DNA from: Nonomuraea jiangxiensis
Lineage (GTDB): Bacteria; Actinomycetota; Actinomycetes; Streptosporangiales; Streptosporangiaceae
Reading direction: 5' to 3'
Length of the DNA: 64,000 nt
NCBI RefSeq assembly: GCF_900099965.1
Contig: NZ_FNDJ01000001.1
Location: forward strand, 357,766 to 421,765
Part shown: positions 1-9,132 of the stretch, piece by piece
Layout of the letters: the number at the start of each line of letters is the position of its first letter
Numbering within the stretch: position 1 is the stretch's first letter
Program-made: the position numbers and the translations under genes
Notes under the pieces: model-generated
What the model saw: only the letters and a program-made list of their open reading frames with translations
The model's database searches: none
Told to the model about the DNA's origin: nothing

Positions 1-506
1 CCCGCTATGCCAAGGACATGGTGTTCCTGCTGGCCGGGCTGCGGACCGGCGCCGGCCTGGTGATCGACGGCAAGCTGCACCGGGGCTTCGCCAACGCCTC
101 CGGCGAGATCGGCGCGCTGCCCGTGCTCGGCTGGATCCGCGCCCAGGAGCATCTGCAGGCCGCCAGCGGCGAGGCGGGCGACGTGTTCGCCGCCGCGCGG
201 GCCGGCGACAAGGCCGCCGCCGCGGCCGTACGCCGCTACGTCAAGGACCTGGCGCTCGGCGCGTCCGCGCTGGTGCTGGCGCTCGACCCGCAGATGGTGG
301 TGGTCGGCGGCGGCTTCTCCCGCTCGGCCGACGTGCTCATCGAGCCGCTCAGGCGCGAGCTGGACCGCTGGTGCATCCGCACTCCTGAGGTGCGCATGTC
401 CGCGCTCGGAGACGAGGCCGTGGTGCTCGGCTCCGTACGCCTGGCCCTCGACGACGTCGAGAGCCGGGTGCTCGACGGCCGTACGGCGCTCGTGAGCCAT
501 CTGTAA
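1..506 (+). CDS. ROK family protein (repressor or sugar kinase), C-terminal part
   Basis: The visible 167 residues are the C-terminal half of a ROK protein; the 5' end lies outside the window, so an N-terminal winged helix cannot be checked. The ROK core is seen in GLRTGAGLVIDGKLHRG, followed by ASGEIGALP and a glycine-rich VVVGGGFS near the end, typical of the second sugar/ATP-binding lobe. The zinc-binding CxCGxxGCxE segment usual in ROK proteins is absent after ASGEIGA, as in many actinobacterial ROK repressors. It lies immediately upstream of a sugar ABC importer, so a sugar-responsive repressor of that operon is more likely than a kinase; this is inference from context. The reading frame is open to the window edge and ends TAA at 504-506. 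Confidence 0.85.
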   Translation, partial: RYAKDMVFLLAGLRTGAGLVIDGKLHRGFANASGEIGALPVLGWIRAQEHLQAASGEAGDVFAAARAGDKAAAAAVRRYVKDLALGASALVLALDPQMVVVGGGFSRSADVLIEPLRRELDRWCIRTPEVRMSALGDEAVVLGSVRLALDDVESRVLDGRTALVSHL

Positions 507-522
507 CACATCGACTCTTGAA

Positions 523-531
523 GAAAATTTC
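523..531. promoter_or_regulatory. Possible GAAA-N-TTTC operator upstream of the sugar ABC operon
   Basis: A 9-bp inverted repeat GAAAATTTC lies 46 bases before the solute-binding protein start. It shares the GAAA-N-TTTC core with the longer palindromes at 4979-4993 (GH30) and 44763-44775 (chitinase). It is the weakest of the three, because the flanking bases do not pair, and it could be chance. Confidence 0.35.
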
Positions 532-576
532 ACTGGACTCCATCATTACTCCCACATCTAGGAGAGGACATGGGAG

Positions 577-1830
577 ATGTGGAAGTCGGCACGGCGCGGT
601 GCCGCGCTCCTCTGCGCGGCACTGCTCGCCTCCGCCTGCGCCGGCGGTGAGCAGGCCAGTACGGGAGCGCAGTCACAGGGCAAGGTGACGCTGTCCTACG
701 GCGTCTGGGACGCCACCCAGCAGGAGGCCATGCAGGAGCTCGCCGCGGAGTTCACCAAGACGCACCCGAACGTCACCGTCGATGTCCAGCTCACGCCCTG
801 GCTCGACTACTGGACCAAGCTCAAGGCCGCGGTGACCGGCGGCGCGGCGCCCGACGTCTTCTGGATGAACGGCCCCAACTTCCAGCTCTACGCCTCCAAC
901 GGCGTCATCGCCCCCATCGAGGAGCAGCTCGACACGTCGGTCTACCCCAAGCAGCTGGTCGACCTCTACACCTACGACGGCAAGCTGTACGGCCTGCCGA
1001 AGGACATGGACACCGTCGCCGTCTGGTACAACAAGAAGCTCTTCGACGACGCGAAGGTGAAATATCCGGCCGACGACTGGACCTGGGCCGACTTCCAGGA
1101 GGCCACCGCCAAGCTCACCGACGCCAAGAAGGGCGTCTACGGCATCGGCGCGACGCTGACGAGTTTCCAGGAATACCAGTACAACACCATCTACCAGGCC
1201 GGCGGCTACGTGATCTCGCCCGACGGCAAGAAGTCCGGCTACGACGACCCCAAGACGATCACGGGCCTGAAGTTCTGGACCGACCTGATCGCAGCCAAGC
1301 AGTCGCCCGACCTGAAGACGATGACCGACACCGCCACGCTCCAGCTCTTCGAGGCCGGCAAGCTGGCGATGTACTGGGGCGGCTCGTGGGACGTGGCCGA
1401 GTTCAGCAAGAACGACTACACCAAGGACAAGGTCGACGTGGCCCCGCTGCCCAAGGGCGAGAAGCAGGCCACGATCATCCACGGTCTGGCCAACGTCGTC
1501 TCCGCCAAGACCGAGCACCCGGCCGAGGCGCTGGAGTTCGTCAAGTTCCTCGGCTCCAAGCCGGCCGCGGACATCCTCGGCAAGAAGGGCATCATGCCGG
1601 CCTACAACGGCACGCAGAGCGCCTGGGTGGCCGCCCATCCCGAGTGGAAGCTGCAGACCTTCCTGGACGCGGTGTCGTACGCGGTGCCGTACCCCATCTC
1701 CAAGAACACCGCCGCCTGGCAGGAGGCCGAGCTGACCCACCTGACCAAGGCGTGGACGGGCGAGCTGCCGGTCGAGCAGGCGGCCACGAACCTGGCGGCC
1801 CAGATGAACGAGTTGCTGGCCAAGGAGTGA
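577..1830 (+). CDS. Sugar ABC transporter solute-binding lipoprotein (family 1)
   Basis: 417 residues. The N-terminus is a lipoprotein signal peptide with lipobox LASAC (Cys about residue 21), so the mature protein is anchored outside the membrane. The rest resembles family 1 extracellular sugar-binding proteins: hydrophobic-aromatic segments such as APDVFWMN, YDGKLYGLPKD and MYWGGSWD are typical of oligosaccharide binders. The ATG at 577 is preceded by GGAGAGG at 561-567. An ATG at 570 is out of frame. It is the first gene of a binding-protein/permease/permease set and would deliver a sugar or oligosaccharide. No ATPase is encoded nearby, so a shared MsiK-type ATPase elsewhere is expected, as is usual in actinobacteria. 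The substrate cannot be read from sequence; the adjacent GH30 suggests a plant or fungal glycan fragment. Confidence 0.92.
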   Translation: MWKSARRGAALLCAALLASACAGGEQASTGAQSQGKVTLSYGVWDATQQEAMQELAAEFTKTHPNVTVDVQLTPWLDYWTKLKAAVTGGAAPDVFWMNGPNFQLYASNGVIAPIEEQLDTSVYPKQLVDLYTYDGKLYGLPKDMDTVAVWYNKKLFDDAKVKYPADDWTWADFQEATAKLTDAKKGVYGIGATLTSFQEYQYNTIYQAGGYVISPDGKKSGYDDPKTITGLKFWTDLIAAKQSPDLKTMTDTATLQLFEAGKLAMYWGGSWDVAEFSKNDYTKDKVDVAPLPKGEKQATIIHGLANVVSAKTEHPAEALEFVKFLGSKPAADILGKKGIMPAYNGTQSAWVAAHPEWKLQTFLDAVSYAVPYPISKNTAAWQEAELTHLTKAWTGELPVEQAATNLAAQMNELLAKE

Positions 1831-1831
1831 C

Positions 1832-2791
1832 GTGACGACTCCGCTCACCGGCACCGCCGAATCGCGGCCCGCCGCGGCGGCTCACCAGGCGCGCCGGCGC
1901 AGACCCCGGAGCGAGATCCTGTGGGGGTACGCGTTCATCGCCCCCACCGGGCTCGGCCTGGTGATCTTCTACCTGTGGCCGGTGCTGCAGACCGCCTACT
2001 TCAGCTTCACCGAGTGGGGCGCGTTCGGCGGGCACACCTGGACCGGGCTGGAGAACTACACCCGGCTCCTCAGCGACCCCGAGGTGGGCCAGGCGGTGCT
2101 GAACACGGTGCTCTACACCGCGCTCGGCCTGCTCGGCATCCCGCTCGCCATCGTGTTCGCCGCGCTGATGAACCGCCCCCGGCTGCGCGGCGTCGGCCTC
2201 TACCGCACGGCCTTCTTCCTGCCCGTGGTCACCATGCCGGTCGCGGTCGCCATGCTCTGGCGCTGGCTCTACAACGGCGACTACGGCCTGGTCAACCAGG
2301 TGCTCGCGGTCGTCGGGATCGACGGGCCCAACTGGATCGCCGACCCGGCCACCGCCATGTACGCGCTGGTCGTCGTGGGAATCTGGAGCAGCGTCGGATA
2401 CAACCTGATCATCTTCCTGGCGGGCATGCAGGGCATCCCGAAGGAGCTCTACGAGGCCGCCTCCATGGACGGGGCCGGCCCGGTCCGGCAGTTCTTCAGG
2501 ATCACGCTGCCGATGTTGTCGCCCACCGCGTTCTTCGTCTCGATCGTCTCGGTGATCGGCTCGCTGCAACTCTTCGACCTGGTCTTCGTGATGACCGGGT
2601 CGGGTCAGGCGGCACGGGCCAACCCGGCGTACTCGCGGCTGCAGACCGTGGTCCAGCTCTTCTACGAGCGGGCCTTCGTCACCGACGACCGCGGCTACGC
2701 GGCCGCCATCGTGATCGCGCTGCTGGTGCTCATCGCGGCGCTGACCTTCGTGCAGTTCCGGCTCCAGCGCAGGTGGGTGCACTATGCCTGA
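1832..2791 (+). CDS. Sugar ABC transporter permease (MalF type)
   Basis: 319 residues, GTG start at 1832, one base after the binding-protein stop. A charged N-terminus is followed by about six membrane segments (first: YAFIAPTGLGLVIFYLWPVL). The cytoplasmic EAA loop that docks the ATPase is present as KELYEAASMDGAGPVRQFF. The MalF-like order (long first periplasmic loop, then the ABC permease domain) pairs it with the following MalG-like permease as a heterodimeric channel. Its 3' end overlaps the next gene by 8 bases, indicating translational coupling. Substrate follows the binding protein and is unknown. Confidence 0.93.
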   Translation: MTTPLTGTAESRPAAAAHQARRRRPRSEILWGYAFIAPTGLGLVIFYLWPVLQTAYFSFTEWGAFGGHTWTGLENYTRLLSDPEVGQAVLNTVLYTALGLLGIPLAIVFAALMNRPRLRGVGLYRTAFFLPVVTMPVAVAMLWRWLYNGDYGLVNQVLAVVGIDGPNWIADPATAMYALVVVGIWSSVGYNLIIFLAGMQGIPKELYEAASMDGAGPVRQFFRITLPMLSPTAFFVSIVSVIGSLQLFDLVFVMTGSGQAARANPAYSRLQTVVQLFYERAFVTDDRGYAAAIVIALLVLIAALTFVQFRLQRRWVHYA

Positions 2792-3599
2792 GCGTCGTGC
2801 GTTCGGCGTGCACGCGATCCTGATCGCGGCCTCGCTGGTGATGGTGACCCCGTTCGTGTGGCAGGTCATCACCTCCCTCAAGACGCTGACCAGCGCCACC
2901 GCGGCGCCGCCGACGATCCTGCCCGAGGGGCGCTGGGACAACTACGCGAAGGTCTTCGACCTGCTGCCGTTCGGCGACCAGTTTCTCAACACCGCGCTCA
3001 TGGCGGGCGGGCGGGTGGCCGGGCAGTTGCTGTTCTGCTCGATGGCCGCCTACGCCTTCGCCCGGCTGCGCTTCCCCGGCCGCAACGTGCTGTTTGGGGT
3101 GTTCCTGTCGGTGATGATGGTGCCGCCGCAGCTCTTCGTGATCCCGCAGTACCAGATCATGTCCTCGCTGGGCTGGCTCAACAGCCTCCAGGCGATCATC
3201 GTGCCGGGGCTGTTCAGCGCCTTCGGGGTGTTCCTGCTGCGGCAGTTCTTCCTCGGGCTGCCGCGCGAGCTGGAGGAGGCGGCCCGGCTCGACGGGGCCG
3301 GACCCGTGCGGATCTACTGGTCGATCATGTTGCCGCTGGCCCGGCCAGGGCTGGTGGCGCTGGCCGTCCTCACCCTGCTCTGGGCGTGGAACGACCTGTT
3401 CTGGCCGTTGATCGTCAACACCGACCCGGACAAGATGACGTTGTCGGCGGGGCTGGCGGCGCTGCAGGGCCAGTACCAGACCGACTACCCGGTGCTGATG
3501 GCCGGCTCGGTGCTCGCCTCCCTGCCGGTGATCGCCGTCTTCGTCTTCCTGCAACGCCAGTTCATCCAGGGCATCGCCCACACCGGCACCAAGGGCTGA
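2784..3599 (+). CDS. Sugar ABC transporter permease (MalG type)
   Basis: 271 residues, overlapping the upstream permease by 8 bases. About six membrane helices with the EAA loop RELEEAARLDGAGPVRIYW and the C-terminal FIQGIAHTGTKG ending typical of MalG-like subunits. It completes the importer core together with the 1832-2791 permease. The gene is followed after 15 bases by a strong stem-loop that separates it from the convergent GH30 gene. Confidence 0.93.
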   Translation: MPERRAFGVHAILIAASLVMVTPFVWQVITSLKTLTSATAAPPTILPEGRWDNYAKVFDLLPFGDQFLNTALMAGGRVAGQLLFCSMAAYAFARLRFPGRNVLFGVFLSVMMVPPQLFVIPQYQIMSSLGWLNSLQAIIVPGLFSAFGVFLLRQFFLGLPRELEEAARLDGAGPVRIYWSIMLPLARPGLVALAVLTLLWAWNDLFWPLIVNTDPDKMTLSAGLAALQGQYQTDYPVLMAGSVLASLPVIAVFVFLQRQFIQGIAHTGTKG

Positions 3600-3614
3600 C
3601 CCCCGTCCGGCGGA

Positions 3615-3649
3615 CAGGAGCCCAGGCCGGCACCCTGCCTGGGCTCCTG
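3615..3649. terminator. Bidirectional stem-loop between convergent genes
   Basis: A perfect 13-bp stem, CAGGAGCCCAGGC (3615-3627) with GCCTGGGCTCCTG (3637-3649), with a 9-base loop. It sits between the convergent ends of the ABC permease and the GH30 gene. There is no U tract, as is common for actinobacterial terminators. It can serve both strands. Confidence 0.8.
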
Positions 3650-3658
3650 TGGCACCGG

Positions 3659-4972
3659 TCAGCGCATGACGATCGTGGTGAGCGCCCGCGGCTGGAGCGT
3701 CACCGTACGGCCCGTCACCCGGGACGGGGTGAGCGAGTTGGCCTCGTCGGTGAGGTAGGCGGTGGCCCGGCCGCGCACACCCCGCCACGTGACGGGCGCG
3801 GTGCCGGTGTTGAGCACCTCGACCACCTGCGAGCCGTCGGGGTTGCGGAAGGCCGAGACCTTCAGCGCCGGATCGGCCGCCGCCGCGTCCAGCCGCACCG
3901 CGCCCGGCCTGATGAACCTGCTGTAGGCCGCCAGCGCCCACAACCGCTTCGACACGCTGTACGTCCTGGCCACGTCGTCGATCTGCAGCAGCGCCCTGGT
4001 CGCGCCGCGCGAGCCGCCCAGCCAGTAGACGTAGGCGCTGACGTCCCCGAGCGTGAGCGCGTCGTGCACGGCCTGCGCGATCGTGAACCCGTCGTAGCCG
4101 CTGCCGTCGTCCCAGTTGACGTTCCAGGTGGTGCCGTTGGGGTTCCATTCCGACATCCAGGTCTTCCGGGCGGTCGGCAGCGGGCCGTCGACGGGGCTGG
4201 CGTAGGTGTGGCCGGTGTGCGTCTTCACCCAGCGGCGGGCCTCGGGGTCGGCCTCGATGGCCGCCGTGTACGCCTTCGACTCCGTCCAGCCGAACGAGTC
4301 GCAGCAGGCCACCTTGACGCCCTTGGCGATCGGGCCGAGCACCTTGACGAAGTCGCGGGCCTGCTCGGGGGTGAAGCGCATGGAGGCGTACGTGGCGGTC
4401 CAGTCGGGCTCGTTCGTGAACCCCAGGTCGGTGATCTTGATGCCTTCTTCGGCGTAGAACTTCGTGTACTGCATCAGGTATTTCGCGTAGGCGCGCTGCC
4501 ACTCCGGTTTCAGCGTGCCGCCGTTCTTGTCGTCGCCGTTGTCCTTCATGTAGCCGGGTGCGCTCCAGGCGTCGGCGTAGAAACGCTTGACCCCGTATGC
4601 CTTGGCCTCCTTGGCCACCCATACCTGGCTGTTGTCGTCGCCGTCCCAGACGTACTTCGGCGGGGCGTCCGGACCGCCCGGGTCCTCCGGCTGGATGGAC
4701 ACCATGTGGTCGTACGGGCTGCCGGCCGGGGAGGAGCCGATGCCCAGCCGCAGGATGCTGAGCCCGGCGCCCTTGTCGCGGTCGAACCACAGGTCGAGGA
4801 CCTCGCGCTGCTGCGCCTGCGGCAGGGCCTTGAGCAGCTCGTTGCGCCGGAACGCCTGCGAGATGCCGAAGCCGTCGATCTCCTGGTGCCTGACGTGCTC
4901 GCGTACCGTGACGGCGGGTTGGTCGGCCACCGGGAGGCCGAGCAGGGTGATCGCGACAAGTCCTCGTAACAT
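3659..4972 (-). CDS. Secreted glycoside hydrolase family 30 (xylanase/glucanase-like)
   Basis: 437 residues from the ATG at 4972. The family 30 pattern is clear: DGFGISQAFRR near the N-terminus, the acid/base Glu in GFTNEPDW, and the nucleophile Glu in WMSEWNPNG. A (beta/alpha)8 domain is followed by the short beta-sandwich domain usual in GH30, ending ALTTIVMR. The N-terminus MLRGLVAITLLGLPVA is a short signal peptide, so the enzyme acts outside the cell. An ATG at 4996 would add eight residues, but GGAGG at 4977-4981 and the operator at 4979-4993 favour 4972. GH30 members cleave glucuronoxylan, beta-1,6-glucan or related glycans; the exact substrate is not decidable here. It faces the sugar ABC operon and may feed it. 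Confidence 0.88.
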   Translation of the reverse strand: MLRGLVAITLLGLPVADQPAVTVREHVRHQEIDGFGISQAFRRNELLKALPQAQQREVLDLWFDRDKGAGLSILRLGIGSSPAGSPYDHMVSIQPEDPGGPDAPPKYVWDGDDNSQVWVAKEAKAYGVKRFYADAWSAPGYMKDNGDDKNGGTLKPEWQRAYAKYLMQYTKFYAEEGIKITDLGFTNEPDWTATYASMRFTPEQARDFVKVLGPIAKGVKVACCDSFGWTESKAYTAAIEADPEARRWVKTHTGHTYASPVDGPLPTARKTWMSEWNPNGTTWNVNWDDGSGYDGFTIAQAVHDALTLGDVSAYVYWLGGSRGATRALLQIDDVARTYSVSKRLWALAAYSRFIRPGAVRLDAAAADPALKVSAFRNPDGSQVVEVLNTGTAPVTWRGVRGRATAYLTDEANSLTPSRVTGRTVTLQPRALTTIVMR

Positions 4973-4978
4973 CACGCC

Positions 4979-4993
4979 TCCGAAAGTTTCGGA
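4979..4993. promoter_or_regulatory. CGAAA-N-TTTCG palindromic operator at the GH30 start
   Basis: TCCGAAAGTTTCGGA is a perfect inverted repeat with 7-bp arms around one G, overlapping the GH30 ribosome-binding site. It contains the CGAAA-N-TTTCG consensus that I recall for BxlR, the xylan-responsive repressor of Streptomyces. A repressor bound here would block GH30 expression. Which protein binds it in this organism is not shown. Confidence 0.72.
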
Positions 4994-5209
4994 CATATGG
5001 CGATATGTTTCGCCTGTGGCCGGAACCGTAAGCGCCGGAACGGCCCGCCGTCAACCGCCCGTGCCCTCACGTAGCGATCACGTCAACTTTCGGGTTGCGG
5101 CCTTATGGAAGCCGTCAAGAAGGGAAAGACCGCTCATTTCCGGGGGACTGCTCTCCGTGCGACCGCCGGTCCTGGCGATCGAGGGGAATTCCGGAGCGGA
5201 GGAGTGGGG

Positions 5210-5293
5210 ATGGCCGACGTCATCTTCGTCGCCCTGACGATCGCGATCTTCGTGGTGCTCGGGCTGGTGGTGAGGGCGGTGGAGCGCCGGTGA
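5210..5293 (+). CDS. Small single-pass membrane peptide leading the kdp operon
   Basis: 27 residues ([20 protein letters not shown] then a basic RAVERR tail), essentially one membrane helix. The ATG at 5210 follows GGAGTGGGG. Its TGA overlaps the GTG start of kdpF (GTGA at 5290-5293). The sequence does not end like KdpF. The overlapped stop, good ribosome-binding site and hydrophobic composition support it as a real gene. Similar short membrane ORFs precede kdpF in some actinobacteria (my recollection). Possibly a regulator or stabiliser of the Kdp complex; function unknown. Confidence 0.65.
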   Translation: MADVIFVALTIAIFVVLGLVVRAVERR

Positions 5294-5379
5294 GCGCGAC
5301 CAACGCCGCCGGCCTGGGGGTGGCCGTCGCCCTGGTGGTGTTCATGGTCGTCGCCCTGCTGTTCCCGGAGCGGTTCTGA
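5290..5379 (+). CDS. kdpF: K+-transporting ATPase small subunit KdpF
   Basis: 29 residues, GTG start, one hydrophobic helix followed by the conserved KdpF ending LLFPERF. KdpF is the single-helix peptide that stabilises the KdpABC complex. It is coupled on both sides: its start overlaps the preceding peptide's stop, and its TGA overlaps the kdpA ATG (TGATG at 5377-5381). Confidence 0.88.
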   Translation: MSATNAAGLGVAVALVVFMVVALLFPERF

Positions 5380-7040
5380 TGAGCGCCACGGCCGCGGGGA
5401 TGCTCTTCATCGCCTCGCTGGTCCTCGCCATGGTGCTGGTGCACCGGCCGTTCGGCGACTACATGTACCGCGTCCATACGAGCGTCCGGCACAACGTCGC
5501 CGAGCGGGTCGTCTACCGGCTGCTCGGCGTCCGGGCCGACGTCGAGCAATCCTGGGGCGTCTACGCGCGGAGCCTGCTGGCGTTCTCGGTGTTGTCCATT
5601 CTGGTCGTGTACGGAATCCAGCGGTTGCAGGACAAGCTGCCGCTGAGCCTGGGGCGCCCGCCGGTGACCGACCACGTCGCGTGGAACACCGCGATCAGCT
5701 TCGTCACCAACACCAACTGGCAGGCCTATTCCGGTGAGTCCACCATGGGCCACCTGACCCAGATGGCCGCGCTGGCGGTGCAGAACTTCGTCTCCGCGGC
5801 CGTCGGCATGGCGGTGGCGATCGCGCTGGTACGCGGGTTCGCCAGGCGCAGGTCCGGGACGCTGGGCAACTTCTGGGTGGACCTGGTCCGCAGTTCGGTC
5901 CGCATCCTGCTGCCGATCGCGTTCGTCGGGGCGCTCGTGCTGGTCGCGGGCGGCCTGATCCAGAACTTCTCCGGCGTACACGAGATCACGACGCTGACCG
6001 GCGGCACCCAGTCCATCACCGGCGGCCCGGTCGCCTCCCAGGAGGCCATCAAGGAGCTGGGCACCAACGGCGGCGGTTTCTACAACGCCAACTCCGCCCA
6101 CCCGTTCGAGAACGCCACCGCCTGGACCAACTGGCTGGAGATCTTCCTGATCCTGGTGATCCCGTTCGCGCTGCCGCGCACCTTCGGCCGGATGGTCGGC
6201 CAGGTCCGGCAGGGCTACGCGATCGTCGCGGTGATGGGCATCATCGCGCTGGCCAGCGTGCTGCTGACCAACGCGTTCGAGCTGGGCGGCGACGCGACCG
6301 TGCCGCGGGCGGTGGGCGCGGCGGCGGAGGGCAAGGAGGTCCGGTTCGGTGTCCCGGACTCGGCGACCTTCGCCGCTGCCACCACGTTGACCAGCACCGG
6401 GGCGACCGGTTCCGCTCATGACTCCTACACGCCGTTCGGCGGCCTGATGACGATGTTCAACATGATGCTCGGCGAGGTGGCGCCGGGCGGGGTGGGCTCG
6501 GGCCTGTACGGCATGCTCATCCTGGCAGTGATCACGGTGTTCGTCGCCGGGCTGATGGTCGGCCGCACCCCCGAATACCTGGGCAAGAAGATCGGCCCCC
6601 GGGAGATCAAGCTCGCGTCGTCGTACTTCCTGGTCACCCCGGCCCTGGTGCTGACCGGTACGGCGTTCGCGATGGGCTCGGCGGAGCAGCGGGCGAGCAT
6701 GCTCAACGGCGGGGCGCACGGCCTGTCCGAGGTCCTGTACGCCTTCACCAGCGCCTCCAACAACAACGGCTCGGCGTTCGCGGGCCTGACGGTCAACACC
6801 CCCTGGTATGACGTGGCGACCGGGTTGTGCATGGTCTTCGGCCGGTTCCTGCCGATCATCCTGGTACTGGCCCTGGCCGGATCGCTGGCGGCGCAGTCGC
6901 CGGTCCCCGAGGGGGCGGGCACGCTGCCGACCTACCGGCCGCAGTTCGTCGGCATGGTGATCGGCGTGACGATCATCCTCGTGGCGCTGACGTTCCTGCC
7001 CGCCCTGGCCCTCGGCCCGATCGCGGAAGGGCTGTCCTGA
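5379..7040 (+). CDS. kdpA: K+-transporting ATPase subunit A
   Basis: 553 residues, the normal KdpA length, with about ten membrane helices. K+ selectivity-filter loops are visible: [33 protein letters not shown] and [13 protein letters not shown]. KdpA is the K+-selective channel-like subunit of the high-affinity K+ import ATPase. Start at 5379 overlaps the kdpF stop; the kdpB start follows one base after its stop. Confidence 0.97.
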   Translation: MSATAAGMLFIASLVLAMVLVHRPFGDYMYRVHTSVRHNVAERVVYRLLGVRADVEQSWGVYARSLLAFSVLSILVVYGIQRLQDKLPLSLGRPPVTDHVAWNTAISFVTNTNWQAYSGESTMGHLTQMAALAVQNFVSAAVGMAVAIALVRGFARRRSGTLGNFWVDLVRSSVRILLPIAFVGALVLVAGGLIQNFSGVHEITTLTGGTQSITGGPVASQEAIKELGTNGGGFYNANSAHPFENATAWTNWLEIFLILVIPFALPRTFGRMVGQVRQGYAIVAVMGIIALASVLLTNAFELGGDATVPRAVGAAAEGKEVRFGVPDSATFAAATTLTSTGATGSAHDSYTPFGGLMTMFNMMLGEVAPGGVGSGLYGMLILAVITVFVAGLMVGRTPEYLGKKIGPREIKLASSYFLVTPALVLTGTAFAMGSAEQRASMLNGGAHGLSEVLYAFTSASNNNGSAFAGLTVNTPWYDVATGLCMVFGRFLPIILVLALAGSLAAQSPVPEGAGTLPTYRPQFVGMVIGVTIILVALTFLPALALGPIAEGLS

Positions 7041-7041
7041 C

Positions 7042-9132
7042 ATGTCGTCCCCGGCCACGGGACGGGTGGGCGGCGGGCTGCTCGACCCGGGACAACTGGT
7101 CAGGTCGCTGCCTGACGCGCTGAAGAAGCTGAACCCGGCCACGCTGTGGCGTAACCCGGTGATGCTGATCGTGGAGGTCGGCGCGGTGTTCACCACTGTG
7201 CTGGCCGTCCTGGATCCGTCGTTCTTCGCCTGGGCCATCGTGGTGTGGCTGTGGCTGACCGTGGTCTTCGCGAACCTGGCCGAGGCGGTCGCCGAGGGGC
7301 GGGGCAAGGCGCAGGCCGCCACACTGCGGGCGGCCAAGCGCGACACCACCGCCCGCCGCCTGAAGAGCCCTACGGCCACCGCCGAGGAGGACGTCGTCCC
7401 GGCCCCCGAACTGCGGCCGGGCGACTACGTGATCGTCGAGGCCGGGGAGGTCATCCCGGGTGACGGCGACGTGGTGGAGGGCATCGCGTCGGTGGACGAG
7501 TCGGCCATCACCGGCGAGTCCGCCCCGGTCATCCGCGAGTCCGGCGGCGACCGGTCCGCCGTGACCGGCGGCACCAAGGTGCTGTCCGACCGGATCATCG
7601 TGCGGATCACCCAGAAGCCGGGTGAAAGCTTCATCGACCGGATGATCGCGCTGGTTGAGGGCGCCAACCGGCAGAAGACCCCCAACGAGATCGCCCTCAA
7701 CATCCTGCTCGCCGCCCTGACGATCATCTTCCTGATCGCCACGGTCACCATGCAGCCGCTGGCCATCTACTCCAAACTCGTCAATCCCGGCGTGCCGGAC
7801 TCCCCGGCACTGAACGCCGACGGGGTCACCGGAGTGGTGCTGGTGTCACTGCTGGTCTGCCTGATACCGACCACGATCGGTGCCCTGCTGTCGGCCATCG
7901 GCATCGCCGGGATGGACCGCCTCGTGCAGCGCAACGTCCTGGCCATGTCCGGCCGGGCGGTGGAGGCCGCCGGTGACGTGTCCACGCTGCTGCTGGACAA
8001 AACCGGCACCATCACCCTGGGCAATCGCGAGGCAGCGGCGTTCGTGCCCGTGGACGGCGTCGCCGAGCAGCAGTTGGCCGAGGCCGCGCAACTGGCCAGC
8101 CTGGCGGACGCGACGCCGGAGGGCCGCTCGATCGTGGTCTACGCCAAGCAGGCGTACGGGCTGCGCGAGCGGCAACCGGGCGAGCTGGCGCATGCCGAAT
8201 GGGTGCCGTTCACCGCGCAGACCCGCATGTCCGGGGTGAACCTCGACGGCCGCCAGGTACGCAAGGGCGCCGCCACCGCCGTCATGAAATGGGTGCGCGA
8301 CGCCGGCGGCCACCCCACCGACGAGGTCGGTCACCTCGTGGACGGCATCTCCGCCTCCGGCGGCACCCCTCTGGTCGTCGCCGAGCAGGGCCGGGTGCTC
8401 GGCGTCATCCACCTCAAGGACGTGGTCAAGGCCGGCATGCGGGAACGGTTCGACGAGATGCGCCGGATGGGCATCCGCACCGTCATGATCACCGGTGACA
8501 ACCCGCTGACCGCCAAGGCCATCGCCGACGAGGCCGGAGTGGACGACTTCCTGGCCGAGGCCACCCCCGAGGACAAGCTCGCCCTGATCAGGAAAGAACA
8601 GGAGGGCGGCCGGCTGGTCGCCATGACCGGCGACGGCACCAACGACGCCCCCGCCCTGGCCCAGTCCGACGTCGGCGTGGCCATGAACACCGGCACCTCG
8701 GCCGCCAAGGAGGCCGGGAACATGGTCGACCTCGACTCCAACCCCACCAAGCTCATCGAGATCGTCGAGATCGGCAAGCAACTGCTCATCACGCGGGGCG
8801 CGCTGACCACGTTCTCCATCGCCAACGACATCGCCAAGTATTTCGCGATCATCCCGGCGATGTTCGCGGCGGTCTACCCGGGCCTGGACGCCCTCAACGT
8901 CATGCGCCTGACCAGCCCGCAGTCCGCCATTCTGTCGGCGGTGATCTTCAACGCGGTCGTCATCGTGGCCCTGATCCCGCTGGCGCTGCGCGGCGTGCGT
9001 TACCGGCCCTCCAGCGCCTCCAAGCTGCTCTCCCGCAACCTCTACCTGTACGGCCTGGGCGGGATCATCGTCCCGTTCATCGGCATCAAACTCATCGACC
9101 TGCTGGTCCAGTTCCTTCCGGGGATAGGGTGA
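7042..9132 (+). CDS. kdpB: K+-transporting P-type ATPase subunit B
   Basis: 696 residues. All P-type ATPase signatures are present: the actuator TGES in [13 protein letters not shown], the phosphorylated Asp in [11 protein letters not shown], the nucleotide-binding region, and [17 protein letters not shown]. KdpB hydrolyses ATP to energise K+ import through KdpA. The stop overlaps the kdpC start (GTGATG), a coupled arrangement. Confidence 0.97.
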   Translation: MSSPATGRVGGGLLDPGQLVRSLPDALKKLNPATLWRNPVMLIVEVGAVFTTVLAVLDPSFFAWAIVVWLWLTVVFANLAEAVAEGRGKAQAATLRAAKRDTTARRLKSPTATAEEDVVPAPELRPGDYVIVEAGEVIPGDGDVVEGIASVDESAITGESAPVIRESGGDRSAVTGGTKVLSDRIIVRITQKPGESFIDRMIALVEGANRQKTPNEIALNILLAALTIIFLIATVTMQPLAIYSKLVNPGVPDSPALNADGVTGVVLVSLLVCLIPTTIGALLSAIGIAGMDRLVQRNVLAMSGRAVEAAGDVSTLLLDKTGTITLGNREAAAFVPVDGVAEQQLAEAAQLASLADATPEGRSIVVYAKQAYGLRERQPGELAHAEWVPFTAQTRMSGVNLDGRQVRKGAATAVMKWVRDAGGHPTDEVGHLVDGISASGGTPLVVAEQGRVLGVIHLKDVVKAGMRERFDEMRRMGIRTVMITGDNPLTAKAIADEAGVDDFLAEATPEDKLALIRKEQEGGRLVAMTGDGTNDAPALAQSDVGVAMNTGTSAAKEAGNMVDLDSNPTKLIEIVEIGKQLLITRGALTTFSIANDIAKYFAIIPAMFAAVYPGLDALNVMRLTSPQSAILSAVIFNAVVIVALIPLALRGVRYRPSSASKLLSRNLYLYGLGGIIVPFIGIKLIDLLVQFLPGIG

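Noticed and set aside
4997..5209. Possible c-di-AMP (ydaO) riboswitch or KdpE site ahead of kdp
   Set aside because: I could not match the conserved ydaO core; only a small GGAAA/TTTCC inverted repeat (5135-5153) is seen, which is not diagnostic.
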